NCBI RefSeq assembly: GCF_026642255.1
Contig: NZ_CP113264.1
Coordinates: forward strand, 6,944,001-7,008,000
Length of the DNA: 64,000 nt
Direction: 5' to 3'
DNA from: Streptomonospora nanhaiensis
GTDB taxonomy: Bacteria; Actinomycetota; Actinomycetes; Streptosporangiales; Streptosporangiaceae
Of this stretch, positions 41,258 through 50,120 are shown piece by piece. The notes below the pieces were generated by a model that saw only the letters and a program-made list of their open reading frames with translations, had not been told where the DNA came from and made no database searches. The translations under genes were made by a program, and so were the position numbers. The first letter of the stretch is position 1; the number at the start of each line of letters is the position of its first letter.

Positions 41258-44140
41258 TCAGGTACGCATCGGGGCGGTCAGCGCCACGACGCCGACCAGC
41301 ACCGCGTCCTGTTCGGAGAGGATTCGGATATCCGTTTCCCTGCCGAGTACTGGGTCGAATCGTACGACGTCGGTACCGAAGGTGAAGGGGTCCCCCACGG
41401 CCCCGCGGGCGGAACTCGCGAAGGCGTTGTCCTCCTCCCCGTACCCGCCGCTCGGGGCGACCGCGCGGCCGTCCACCGTCACCCGGTCCCCCCGCAGGTC
41501 GGCGTCGCCCTCCCAGGCCACCACGTCCACGTGGGAGGGCACCGCGGCGGGGAGCAGACCCGACACCGGGAACGACATCCCCGTGCGGCTCCGGAAGACC
41601 GCCCCGGTGTCGTCGAGCACCATCGCCTGGTTGTAGGAGCCGATGCCCGGGTCCTCCAGGACCACCACCAGGCTCCACCCGGCGTAGACGCCCCGGCCCT
41701 CCCGGGCCGGCACGTCGCCCACCCACCACTCGCCGCCGCCCTGGGCCCTCACCAGGTCGGTGACCTCGGCGAACGCCTGGTAGGCGGGGTATCCGGGCAG
41801 GTCCGCGACCTTCGTGTCGGTGGCGGCCACGGTCCGGTAGGACGTCATGCCCGGCCCCCTGACCCGGGCCGCGGGGGCGTCGGGGGCGCCCGCGGCCGAG
41901 AAGTACAGCCCCGCCCAGCGGACCGCGCCGCCCTCGGGGAGGTCCCAGGTCGCGGCGCTCGCCGAGGTGGTGGCGTCCGGATCGCCCTCGAGGGGAGCCA
42001 TCACCCAGTTGTCGTTGTCGCGGTGCTCCCCCTCCCTCAGGCGGGCGTCGGCACAGGGGCCGTCCGGCGCCTCCGGCCCGGCCCCGGAGGACGGGTCCGG
42101 ACCCGGTTCCGGTTCCGGGACGGGCCCGGGGCCGCCGTCCGGGTTCTCCGGGTCCGCGACCTCCGGGTCCGCGACCTCCGGATTCGGGTCCCGCTCCGGG
42201 GCCGTGGGCGACACGCCGTCCGGCAGGGCGCCGGCTCCGTCAGGGGCGCCGCCGTCCTCTCCCTCCGCGTCGTCCTCGGGGATCTCCTCCTCCCCCCGGG
42301 ACCCCTCTTCCCCCGGGGACGCCTCCGTGCCGGGCTCCGCGGGCAGCGGCCCCCGCGGTGCGCGGGCCAGGTCCGCGTCGGCCTCCGGAGCGGTGCGCCC
42401 GTCGGCGCCCGGGGTCCCCCCTGTCCCGGGGCCGGCGCCGGGGACGCCGGGGTTCCCGGGCCGCCAGGGCCACGGCCACGGCCAGTGCCCCCCGTGGTCC
42501 CGCTCCGGCTCGACACAGGTCATCAGCGCGTTGCCGACGCTCTCGGTCCGCACCCGCCCGGCCGTCGCGTAGCGCGCGGCCACCCCCTCGGAGGAGACCC
42601 CGCGCTCCCCGGTCGCACTGGCGGCCACGCCTCCGGAGGACACCGTCACGGACGCGGGCACGCCGACGTCGGCCCCGGCGTCCACGCGCACGTCCAGGAA
42701 CTGGGTGCTGTTCTGCCCGGACGCCATCCGCGGGTGCGCGCAGCGGCCGCCGCCGCTGCCCGACGAGCAGCTCCAGTCGCCGTTCCCGGTCGCCATGGGG
42801 ACGGAGCTGCCGGCGCCGCCGGAGGAGACCATCTCGACCCCCGGCGGCAGCGTGATCACCGCGATGACGTCCTCGACCGTGGACGCGCCGATGTTGCGGA
42901 CGTCCAGGACCACGATCCCCTCGCTGCCCGGGAGGAGCGCGCCGACGGGGTCGATGCCCGCCGCGAACAGCGGTTCGGGGGCGTCCTCGGCCACCTCCTC
43001 CTCGGGGACGTCCGCCGGGGGCACGGCCGGCTCCGCCGGGGCCTCCGGGGGCGCGGGCCGGTCCGGGGCCGACGTCCCCCCCGGCGCGGCGGGGGGCGGG
43101 GCGGCGGGGGGCGGGCCCGGAGGCGTGTCGGGGGCGGCCGGGTCCCCCGGCGCGGGCGCGGGAACGGGTTCCTCCTGCGGGGCCGCCGCCGGGGGCGGGT
43201 CCTCGGGACGCATCGGAACCTCCCCGCCGGTCAGGGCGAGCGCGACCGCGACCGCCATGCCCGCGGCGGCGGCGCCGCCGGCCGCCGCCTGCTGCTGGCG
43301 GCGCGACATCCGGCCCCACCAGGCTCCCGTGGCCGCGCCGCCCGGGGTGAGGGCGAGGTAGCCCGCCGCCCCGGAGCCGACCACCAGCGGGAGGACGACC
43401 CCGCGCAGGCCGACGTTGACGTCCATCAGCTCCGCGTACACCTCACGGCAGTCCGCGCAGCCGTCCATGTGCGTGTCGACCTTGGCGGTGTCCCGTTTGG
43501 ACAGGCCGCCCCGGACGTAACCGCCGAGGAGCCCCAGGGTCGGGCGGCACGCCTCCGCGGCCGCGCCGCCGGCCAGGTGCATCTGGAGGTAGGCCTGCCG
43601 GAGCCCCTCCCGGGCCCGGTAGGCGAGGGCGGCGACCCCGTTCGGGTTCATGCCGAGCAGGGGCGCGGCCTCGGCCGGCTTGGTGCCCTCGATCTCGGTG
43701 TGCCAGAGGACGGCCTGCCACCGCTCCGGCAGGGAGAGGAAGGCACGGGCGATCAGTGATCTCTCCAGCCCCTCCAGCGCCGGATCCACGAACGGCTGGC
43801 CCGGGACGAGGCTCTCCATGTCGTCCGTGACGACCTGGCGCTTCTCCCCCCGCCCCCGGTCGTACGCGGCGTTGCGCACCGCGGTGAGCAGGTAGGGACG
43901 GAAGGAGTCCTCGGGGCCCTTGCCCCTCCGGATGACGCTGAGCACCCGGGTGAACGCCTCGGCGACGGCGTCCTCCGCCTCGGCCTCCCCGCGCAACAGC
44001 TGCCTGGCCAGTCCGCGCGCCGACGCCGCGTGCCGCTCGTACAGAGTCGCGTAGGCGGCGGTGTCGCCGCCACGCACCCGCCTGATGATCTCAGCGTCAC
44101 CGACGAGTGTCTCTGTGTGATTTCTGTCGGCGTCGGACAC
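41258..44140 (-). CDS. ECF sigma factor fused to zinc anti-sigma motif, membrane region and surface domain
   Basis: About 960 residues. Sigma region 2 (about 25-95, LYERHAASARGLARQLLRGE) and region 4 (about 125-180, SLPERWQAVLWHTEIEGTKP) are followed by an HX3CX2C zinc anti-sigma motif (His224, Cys228, Cys231; HMDGCADC). Hydrophobic stretches at about 249-268 and 285-308 come next, then a long Pro/Ala/Glu region, a beta-rich block with Cys, a second Pro/Glu linker, and a C-terminal surface-type domain resembling DUF3344 (YAGWSLVVVLEDPG, FTFGTDVVRFDP). GTG at 44140 is chosen for GAGGA 6 nt upstream; ATG at 44155 is possible. It looks like a sigma, anti-sigma and sensor in one chain. Release of the sigma part would need proteolysis (inference). 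Confidence 0.85.
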   Translation of the reverse strand: MSDADRNHTETLVGDAEIIRRVRGGDTAAYATLYERHAASARGLARQLLRGEAEAEDAVAEAFTRVLSVIRRGKGPEDSFRPYLLTAVRNAAYDRGRGEKRQVVTDDMESLVPGQPFVDPALEGLERSLIARAFLSLPERWQAVLWHTEIEGTKPAEAAPLLGMNPNGVAALAYRAREGLRQAYLQMHLAGGAAAEACRPTLGLLGGYVRGGLSKRDTAKVDTHMDGCADCREVYAELMDVNVGLRGVVLPLVVGSGAAGYLALTPGGAATGAWWGRMSRRQQQAAAGGAAAAGMAVAVALALTGGEVPMRPEDPPPAAAPQEEPVPAPAPGDPAAPDTPPGPPPAAPPPAAPGGTSAPDRPAPPEAPAEPAVPPADVPEEEVAEDAPEPLFAAGIDPVGALLPGSEGIVVLDVRNIGASTVEDVIAVITLPPGVEMVSSGGAGSSVPMATGNGDWSCSSGSGGGRCAHPRMASGQNSTQFLDVRVDAGADVGVPASVTVSSGGVAASATGERGVSSEGVAARYATAGRVRTESVGNALMTCVEPERDHGGHWPWPWPWRPGNPGVPGAGPGTGGTPGADGRTAPEADADLARAPRGPLPAEPGTEASPGEEGSRGEEEIPEDDAEGEDGGAPDGAGALPDGVSPTAPERDPNPEVADPEVADPENPDGGPGPVPEPEPGPDPSSGAGPEAPDGPCADARLREGEHRDNDNWVMAPLEGDPDATTSASAATWDLPEGGAVRWAGLYFSAAGAPDAPAARVRGPGMTSYRTVAATDTKVADLPGYPAYQAFAEVTDLVRAQGGGEWWVGDVPAREGRGVYAGWSLVVVLEDPGIGSYNQAMVLDDTGAVFRSRTGMSFPVSGLLPAAVPSHVDVVAWEGDADLRGDRVTVDGRAVAPSGGYGEEDNAFASSARGAVGDPFTFGTDVVRFDPVLGRETDIRILSEQDAVLVGVVALTAPMRT

Positions 44141-44350
44141 CGAACGTCCTCTCATCTGATCCCGCCACAAGCCAGGAAGAACGCTGGTTCGGCGTCGGAA
44201 GAACACGTACTCGAAAAAAATATCCCGCATCCGCGTCATGGCCGCCACCGATCCCGGTAATCAGGGTGAGGGCGAGCGGCGGGGACCCGGTGCGGGGGCA
44301 CGGGCCCCCGCCGCTCACCCGGGCGGACCGAGGATCAGGAGCCACACACC

Positions 44351-45094
44351 ATGGGTGATGCCGAAACGGGAACCGGGACGTGGGACCGCGGTGTCGGCAC
44401 CCGGCGCCTGCGCGCCCCGTGGGGGCGCCGGAGCCGGGAGGCGGGTTGGGAGCCGCCGGACGACTGGTGGACCCCCGCCGTCGACGCCGTCTGCGAGGCC
44501 TTCGCCACCGGGACGGACCTGGCCGGGCCGTGCGCCCGGCTGGGCGAGGCCCGCGCACGCTCCGGGGTGGGGATCGGCCAGAGCCTGGACGACCTCGCGG
44601 CGTTCACGGCGCTGGCGGGGTGGCGGAGCCCGCCGATCGAACTGGTGCGCGCCATGGCCGAGGGGTGGGCCGACGCGGGACGGGGGCGGGAGACCTGTCA
44701 GGACCCGCTGACCGGTCTGGCCACCCAGGAGTACCTGCGGACCAGGCTCGGCGAGCTGTACCGGGGAGCGGACGGCGGACCGTCCCCCGCCTCGGGCCAC
44801 CGGCTGGCGATCGTGTCGCTGGACCCCGGGATCGACCCGTGGCGACGCGCCGCCCGGCTGATCGTCCTCGGTTACGAGCTGTCCCGGTTCTTCACCCGGG
44901 GCGAGTCCGTGTGCCTGATCGGCCGGGGCCGGATCGGGGTCGTCGCGGCCGAGGCCGACGACCTGGACCCGCGGTTGGACGAGCTGCGCCGGGGCATCGG
45001 CTGGGAGCACGGCGCCGGCGTGTGGTCGGTGGCACTGCCGCCCACGCACCGGGAGGCACTGGCGCTGGTCGAGGGTCTGGGGAGGCCCGGATGA
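44351..45094 (+). CDS. Degenerate GGDEF-like domain protein
   Basis: 247 residues. An N-terminal helical part (about 35-110) precedes CQDPLTGLATQEYLRTRLGE (about 114-133), the start of a GGDEF-type fold (consensus DPLTGL-NR-L). The catalytic GGDEF signature itself is absent; the equivalent region reads CLIGRGRIGVVAAEADD, so diguanylate cyclase activity is unlikely. Small proteins of this kind recur in actinomycetes without known function. Divergent from the sigma-fusion gene, with 210 bp between the two starts, and convergent with the T7SS arm. Confidence 0.68.
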   Translation: MGDAETGTGTWDRGVGTRRLRAPWGRRSREAGWEPPDDWWTPAVDAVCEAFATGTDLAGPCARLGEARARSGVGIGQSLDDLAAFTALAGWRSPPIELVRAMAEGWADAGRGRETCQDPLTGLATQEYLRTRLGELYRGADGGPSPASGHRLAIVSLDPGIDPWRRAARLIVLGYELSRFFTRGESVCLIGRGRIGVVAAEADDLDPRLDELRRGIGWEHGAGVWSVALPPTHREALALVEGLGRPG

Positions 45095-45296
45095 CCGGGT
45101 GACGCCGTCCGGCGCCGTGCGGCCCCCGAGCGGCGGGCCCGGCACCGGACGGTGGCCGGACGGGGCGCGGATTCGCCGAGGGGACGAACGCGACCGGCCG
45201 GCCGCCCGCCGGGCGACGGTCCCGGGTTCCCCGGTACACGGGAGAGCCGGCCGGGACCGCTCGGCGGAAGGGGGAGCGCCGTGTTCCGGCCTCCCC

Positions 45297-45332
45297 GGGG
45301 GCGCGTCCGCAAGGGGAGGCGGACGCGCCCCC
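45297..45332. terminator. Perfect 14-bp terminator between convergent genes
   Basis: Arms 45297-45310 and 45319-45332 with an 8-nt loop, 42 bp after the stop of the Pro-rich T7SS gene. Confidence 0.75.
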
Positions 45333-45373
45333 TCGCCGTGGGCGTCCTGCCCCGTGCCCGTCCGGCCCCGCGC

Positions 45374-47749
45374 TCACCCGAGGTTGAGGCGTCCCCCCGT
45401 CGCACCGAAGACCGCGCGCTTCCAGGCGGACGCGGGAACGGGCCTCACGGCGGCGATCCGCTGCTCGAACCCACCGGGGACGGGGACGTGCCCGTCGCTC
45501 GCGGCCACGGCCGCCATCGCGGCCACCTCGGTCACCGTGGGCCCCACGGCGCCCGCCGTGCCCGCCGCCTCGATCCAGGACTCGAGGCCCGTGGGACCGG
45601 CCGCCGCGGGCTGCTCGGACCCGGCCGCCGGGCCCGGACGGGCCTCCTCCGGAAGGACGTCCGCGGGACGGGCCTCCGGCGGCCCCTCCTGTGCGGGTGC
45701 CTCGGCGACCGTGGACCACGCGGACCGTTCGGGCGTCGCGGGTTCGTGCGCCTGCTCGAACCCCGCCAGCCCCTCGAACCGCTCGGAGGGATCGGGGCGT
45801 TCGAGCGGTTCGGACCGCCAGCCCTCCGTGTAGGGGGCGGCCGGGATGTCCAGGAAGCCGGTCACCTCCAGGGGGCCGGCGGCCCCCGGACGGACCTCGG
45901 TCACGGGGAACGGCGGAGCGTGGTCGAAGGACTCGGGGACGGCCGGGTCCGCGGGAGCCGCCGGGTCCGCGGTCGGAGCCTGGCCGGGGGCCGCCACGGC
46001 GGATCCGTCACCGGTGCCCTCCGGAGCGCGGGCGGCCTCCGCGGCGGCTCCGCCCCCGGGCCGTTCCGGGTCCCGCACGGGATCGGCTGCTGCCCCGGTG
46101 CCGTCCCGGTCCCGGGCGCCGACCGGGTCGGCGCCGGCACCGGCCCCGCCTGCGGGGGCCGGGGCCGAGGGCTCCTCCGGAGCGGCGGAGGCGGGACCGG
46201 CGGCCTCTCCGGGGCCGTCGGTCCGCGCCGGGGCGGAAAAGGGTCCGTCCTCGCCGAGCAGGGAGGCGCCCCGGTACAGGAGGGTCTCCTCCGCGGGCAC
46301 CGGGCCCGCGGGGGCGGGGGGCGCGTCGGAGGACGGCTCGGTCCGCGCCCGCGGACCGCGTTCCGGGGACGCCGTGCCGGGGCCGGAGGGAGTTCCGGCG
46401 GGCTCCTCGTCCTTCTCCTTACGGGCACGGCGGTCGGCTCCGAGGATGAGGAAGACGTCCGTCTCCTCCGCGTCGGGGTCGGTCCCCTCCGAGTCCTCGC
46501 CGACGGCGGTCGGCGGGTCGGCGGGGCGCGGCGGCCCGACCTCGCGGGGCGCGCGGGAGCCTCCGGCGTCGGGCCGGGGAGCCGGCGCCTCCGCGGGTTC
46601 CCGCGTGCCGAACCAGGCGCGGGCCGGGGGCACCTCCTGGCGGCCCCCGGGGGGTGCGTGCCGGGGCGGCTCCGGGGTCTGGGCAGGCGGGGTCTGGGCA
46701 GGCGGGGCCTGGGCCGGAGCCGACGCGTGGTGCGCGGGACCGCCCGGGGCCGGGCCCCGGTGGGGCTGCGGCCACATCGGCGGCTGCGGACCCGAGGGGG
46801 CCTGCGGACCGGGATACGGCCGCTGCGGACCCGAGGGCGGTCGCTCCACCGGCCGCTGCGGACCCGAGGGCGCCCCCGCACCGGGATACGGCGACTGGGG
46901 ACCCGAGGTCGGACGCTCCCGGGCCGAGGGCTGAGGACCCGAGGGGGCCTGCGGACCGGGATACGGCCGCTGCGGACCCGAGGGCGCCCCCGCACCGGGA
47001 TACGGCGACTGCGGCCCTGAAGGGGCCTGCGGGCCGGGATACGGCCGCTGCGGACCCGACGTCGGCCGACCCGCCGGCTGCTGGGGCCCGGACTGCGGGC
47101 GCACCGGCTGCCGGGGGCCGGACGGCGGCTGCTGCGGCCCCGGGGGCGGGCCCTCCCAAGGGCGCTGCGGACCGGAACCGGGCCCCGGAACCGCGTCGGG
47201 CCGCGGCCCGGGTCCCTGCGGGGGCGCGGGCGGCGGCTGCGCCGGAGGGGTGGGTATCGGGGCGCCCGACAGGAACGCCTCGGCCATCGAGTCCTGGGCG
47301 AAGGCCCGCGGCTGCTGCGGCGGGGCCGGAGGGACCTGCGGGCCGGAGGGGCCCGCCCACGGCGTCCGGTTGGGACCGGTGGGCTCGTGGGGACGCGGCG
47401 CCTCCACGGCGTAGGGGGTCGGGGGGAACGGCCCCGGCGGCGGGTACACGCCTCCGTGCGGCGGGTCCTGTCCGGGTTCCTCGGGGAACCACGGAGCGGG
47501 CCGGGGCGGCTGCGCACCGCCGCCGCCCTGCTGTCCGGCCCCTTCCTGCGGGGGCGGCGCGGCGGCGCCCGCGGGCGCGTCCCCCCGGGAGGGGGCGCCG
47601 TGCGGCGGGGCGTCCCGGTCGGGGTGGTGCGGCGGGGCGTCCGGGGGACCGTCCGCTCCTGCGTGCGGTGCCGGACGCGGGTCGTCCCGGCCCGGATTCC
47701 CCCGGGGAGGGGTGTCCTGGCCGGGATCGGACCCGTGGTGCTGGTTCAC
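45374..47749 (-). CDS. Proline-rich EspI-like protein of the T7SS locus
   Basis: 791 residues, strongly Pro/Gly/Ala-rich and largely disordered, with a repeated SGPQ-R/S-PYPG unit at about 225-340 and acidic/Pro stretches after it. The last about 60 residues are ordered and end PASAWKRAVFGATGGRLNLG, resembling the short conserved segment that in EspI/MinD-type T7SS proteins immediately precedes the ParA-like ATPase domain. Here the chain stops and no ATPase follows. The GTG start at 47749 is 3 nt after the stop of the MinD-like gene, so the two are co-translated. A scaffold or substrate role in ESX secretion is inferred from position. Confidence 0.65.
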   Translation of the reverse strand: MNQHHGSDPGQDTPPRGNPGRDDPRPAPHAGADGPPDAPPHHPDRDAPPHGAPSRGDAPAGAAAPPPQEGAGQQGGGGAQPPRPAPWFPEEPGQDPPHGGVYPPPGPFPPTPYAVEAPRPHEPTGPNRTPWAGPSGPQVPPAPPQQPRAFAQDSMAEAFLSGAPIPTPPAQPPPAPPQGPGPRPDAVPGPGSGPQRPWEGPPPGPQQPPSGPRQPVRPQSGPQQPAGRPTSGPQRPYPGPQAPSGPQSPYPGAGAPSGPQRPYPGPQAPSGPQPSARERPTSGPQSPYPGAGAPSGPQRPVERPPSGPQRPYPGPQAPSGPQPPMWPQPHRGPAPGGPAHHASAPAQAPPAQTPPAQTPEPPRHAPPGGRQEVPPARAWFGTREPAEAPAPRPDAGGSRAPREVGPPRPADPPTAVGEDSEGTDPDAEETDVFLILGADRRARKEKDEEPAGTPSGPGTASPERGPRARTEPSSDAPPAPAGPVPAEETLLYRGASLLGEDGPFSAPARTDGPGEAAGPASAAPEEPSAPAPAGGAGAGADPVGARDRDGTGAAADPVRDPERPGGGAAAEAARAPEGTGDGSAVAAPGQAPTADPAAPADPAVPESFDHAPPFPVTEVRPGAAGPLEVTGFLDIPAAPYTEGWRSEPLERPDPSERFEGLAGFEQAHEPATPERSAWSTVAEAPAQEGPPEARPADVLPEEARPGPAAGSEQPAAAGPTGLESWIEAAGTAGAVGPTVTEVAAMAAVAASDGHVPVPGGFEQRIAAVRPVPASAWKRAVFGATGGRLNLG

Positions 47750-47752
47750 GGC

Positions 47753-48697
47753 CTACTCCCCTTCCGTGCGTGCGCGGGCGGGCGCGGCCCCGTCGACGGC
47801 GCGGCCCAGGGCCTCGGCGGCGACGAGCTGGACCGTCCGGTGGGTTGCCTCGCCGATCAGCCGCGGGAGCACCGCCGCTCCCTGCGCGAGGTGCCGGTCG
47901 TGCGGCACGACCACCACGGCGGCGCCGCTCTCGGCGATGATCCCGGTCGTGCGCGCCACGTCGAACGCCGGGTCCTCGCGCCTGCGCTCGTCGAAGACGA
48001 CCACCACGGTGCGCCCCACCTCGTCCGGCCTGGTCGCGGCCAGCGAGTCGAGTTCGCGTCCGACCCTCAGCGCGGACTCGCGCGTGGCCCGGACCACCCG
48101 CACCCGGGAGTGGGCGCCCGCGCCGACGGCCGCCGGGAAGGCGCCGTCGGCACGGCCCGCCACGAGTGTCACCCCGAAGAACCGGGAGATCGGCAGGAGC
48201 CCCGAGGAGTAGGCGTCCGCCCGGTCCGGCGCTGCGCCCACCGTCCACAGGTTCTCGCCGACCTCGCCGAGGCTGGCGCACACCGACTCGAAGGTGGCGG
48301 GGTCGACCCCCTCCAGGTCTCCCGGCTCGCCCGCTCCCAGGCGGTCGGCCATGGACGGCGCCCGCCCGGTGGCGTCCACCGCCAGCACCCGGTCGTGGCG
48401 GAAGTGGGCCAGCGCGCGGGCGACGAGGGCGGTGACCACCGCCGCGTCCGCGCCCGTCCCGAGGTCGTCGACGAGGATGCGGCGCCCCGTCGAGGTGGCG
48501 CGCTGCAACCGCCGTCCCAGCTCGATGGCCTCCGCGACCTCGTCCACCGGCCGGAACGGCCGCAGGACCGTGCGTCCGATCCTGCGCACCAGGCCGTCGG
48601 CGGGCACGGGCCGGGCCGGGGCCGCGCGCCCCGCGCCGGCCGCCGGAACGGGGGGCGCGGCGGGGTTCCCCGCGAGGTGGGTCTGTGAAGCGTTCAT
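47753..48697 (-). CDS. MinD/ParA-like protein with degenerate P-loop (T7SS locus)
   Basis: 314 residues. The order of secondary-structure motifs follows T7SS-associated MinD-like ATPases: RILVDDLGTGADAAVVTALV, RVLAVDATGRAPSMADRLG, then RTVVVVFDERR and VVVPHDRHLAQGAAVLPRL. The Walker A KGGVGKT is replaced by DLGTGADA, so ATP binding in the usual way is unlikely. ATG at 48697 has GGGGGACG upstream, 10 bp after eccD. It is probably a structural or regulatory pseudo-ATPase working with the adjacent Pro-rich protein (inference). Confidence 0.7.
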   Translation of the reverse strand: MNASQTHLAGNPAAPPVPAAGAGRAAPARPVPADGLVRRIGRTVLRPFRPVDEVAEAIELGRRLQRATSTGRRILVDDLGTGADAAVVTALVARALAHFRHDRVLAVDATGRAPSMADRLGAGEPGDLEGVDPATFESVCASLGEVGENLWTVGAAPDRADAYSSGLLPISRFFGVTLVAGRADGAFPAAVGAGAHSRVRVVRATRESALRVGRELDSLAATRPDEVGRTVVVVFDERRREDPAFDVARTTGIIAESGAAVVVVPHDRHLAQGAAVLPRLIGEATHRTVQLVAAEALGRAVDGAAPARARTEGE

Positions 48698-48707
48698 CGT
48701 CCCCCGC

Positions 48708-50033
48708 TCAGAAGGTCGTGAGGAGTCGCTGGTAGGTGCCGAACGCGCCGATCGCCAACGGCACCAGGACGACGACGGCGATCGCCTCGAACCTGCTCGT
48801 GACCCCGCGGAGTCTGGCGCGAACGTGCTCGGGCTGCTCGACGGACAGGACCACGGCCGGAATCGCCGCGACCGCGACCGCGATGCCCAGCGCGGGCCAC
48901 ACGCCCCACGGCACGGCGTCGGCCCACGCGAACAGGAAACTCACCAGTACCACCAGGCTCGCGCCGATGAGCGCCGACTTCTGGGCCACCAGGGGGAACA
49001 GCCGGGCACGGCTGGCCACCACCAGCGCCAGGACCACCGACAGCCCGGCCGTCCACCAGTCGAAGCGGGTGGCCAGGCCGATGCCCGCCGTCGCCGTGGC
49101 CGCCGCGACCGAGACGGTGGCGATCACCAGGCTCCGGTGGGCCCCGGCCACCGAGGTGAGGACGTCGCCGCGCGCCACCGCGTCACCGGAGCTGCGCCGG
49201 TCGTCCAGCACGGCGAGCCCGGAGAACGTCAGCGCCAGCCGCAGGAGCAGGCTCAGCAGGACCACGCAGGCCACGGTCATGATCGCGGCGATCTGGTGGG
49301 CGGGCAGCCCGAACGCGGCCCCCGCCGACCACACGGCGGCCAGGGCGAGCCCGACCCCGCCGCCGGTCAGCCCGCCGCGGCCCAGGGAGGAGGTGAGTCC
49401 GAGGAGCAGGACCAGGCCCGCCAGCAGGGCGGCGGCGCCGCCCCAGCGGGCCCACTCGGGCCATCCGAACGCGTCGCAGGCCAGCCACAGGGCCAGGCCG
49501 CCGACCGCCGCGCCGCTGATCGACAGCGCCGTGCCCAGGGGTTCGCGCCACGTGGGGCCGACCGCCGCGCCGACCGCGACGAGGAGGGCGGCGACCACGG
49601 CCAGCCCGGTGATGCCGCCGGCCCCGGAGAAGTACCCCTGGAGCACCCATCCCGCCCCGAGGGAGAGGACGACCAGCGCCAGCGTCGCGGTCCACCGGGC
49701 CGCCTCGGGGCTCCAGCGCCCCTGGTGGCCGTCCAGTGCCATGGACACCGCCTCGGGGACCTCGTGCACCACGGGCGCGGGCACCGGCTCCTCCGCCCGG
49801 ACGAGCCGCAGCACCGCCCCGTCCGCGACCTGCCGGTCGGCGAGGGTGGTGTCGCCGTCCAGGACGATCCCGGAGGCGGTGACGAGGTGGCGCAGCTTCG
49901 CGGGGTTCTCCACCTGGTCGCCGAGGAGGTCGAGGACTTCCGGCATGAGCGCGCCCACCGGTTCGCCGGCGGGTAGGACGGCGTCGACCCTGCGCTCCTC
50001 ACCGACGAGCGTCACCCGGCTCCAAGCGGTCAT
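48708..50033 (-). CDS. eccD: Type VII secretion integral membrane protein EccD
   Basis: 441 residues. The N-terminal about 80 residues form a ubiquitin-like YukD-type domain (SRVTLVGEERRVDAVLPAGE; GDTTLADRQVADGAVLRLV). About eleven transmembrane helices follow from residue about 110, as in EccD channels. The ATG at 50033 is the first of the frame. It sits in the middle of the esx operon between the TNT-domain gene and the MinD-like gene. It forms the membrane barrel of the ESX complex with EccB, EccC and EccE, of which only EccC is in the window. Confidence 0.88.
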   Translation of the reverse strand: MTAWSRVTLVGEERRVDAVLPAGEPVGALMPEVLDLLGDQVENPAKLRHLVTASGIVLDGDTTLADRQVADGAVLRLVRAEEPVPAPVVHEVPEAVSMALDGHQGRWSPEAARWTATLALVVLSLGAGWVLQGYFSGAGGITGLAVVAALLVAVGAAVGPTWREPLGTALSISGAAVGGLALWLACDAFGWPEWARWGGAAALLAGLVLLLGLTSSLGRGGLTGGGVGLALAAVWSAGAAFGLPAHQIAAIMTVACVVLLSLLLRLALTFSGLAVLDDRRSSGDAVARGDVLTSVAGAHRSLVIATVSVAAATATAGIGLATRFDWWTAGLSVVLALVVASRARLFPLVAQKSALIGASLVVLVSFLFAWADAVPWGVWPALGIAVAVAAIPAVVLSVEQPEHVRARLRGVTSRFEAIAVVVLVPLAIGAFGTYQRLLTTF

Positions 50034-50085
50034 TGCCTTCCAATCCTGCTCTCGCGTCTGGGGTGGCGGTCCACCACCGTTTTCG

Positions 50086-50112
50086 GGCCCGGGCCCGGGG
50101 AGGGCCCGGGCC
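50086..50112. terminator. GC hairpin between the TNT gene and eccD
   Basis: Arms 50086-50096 and 50102-50112 (11 bp, perfect) around GGGGA. Lying inside the operon, it may attenuate rather than end transcription. Confidence 0.5.
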
Positions 50113-50120
50113 TTCCGGGG

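Noticed and set aside
44351..45094. Active diguanylate cyclase
   Set aside because: Only the DPLTGL start of the fold is present; the GGDEF signature is missing.
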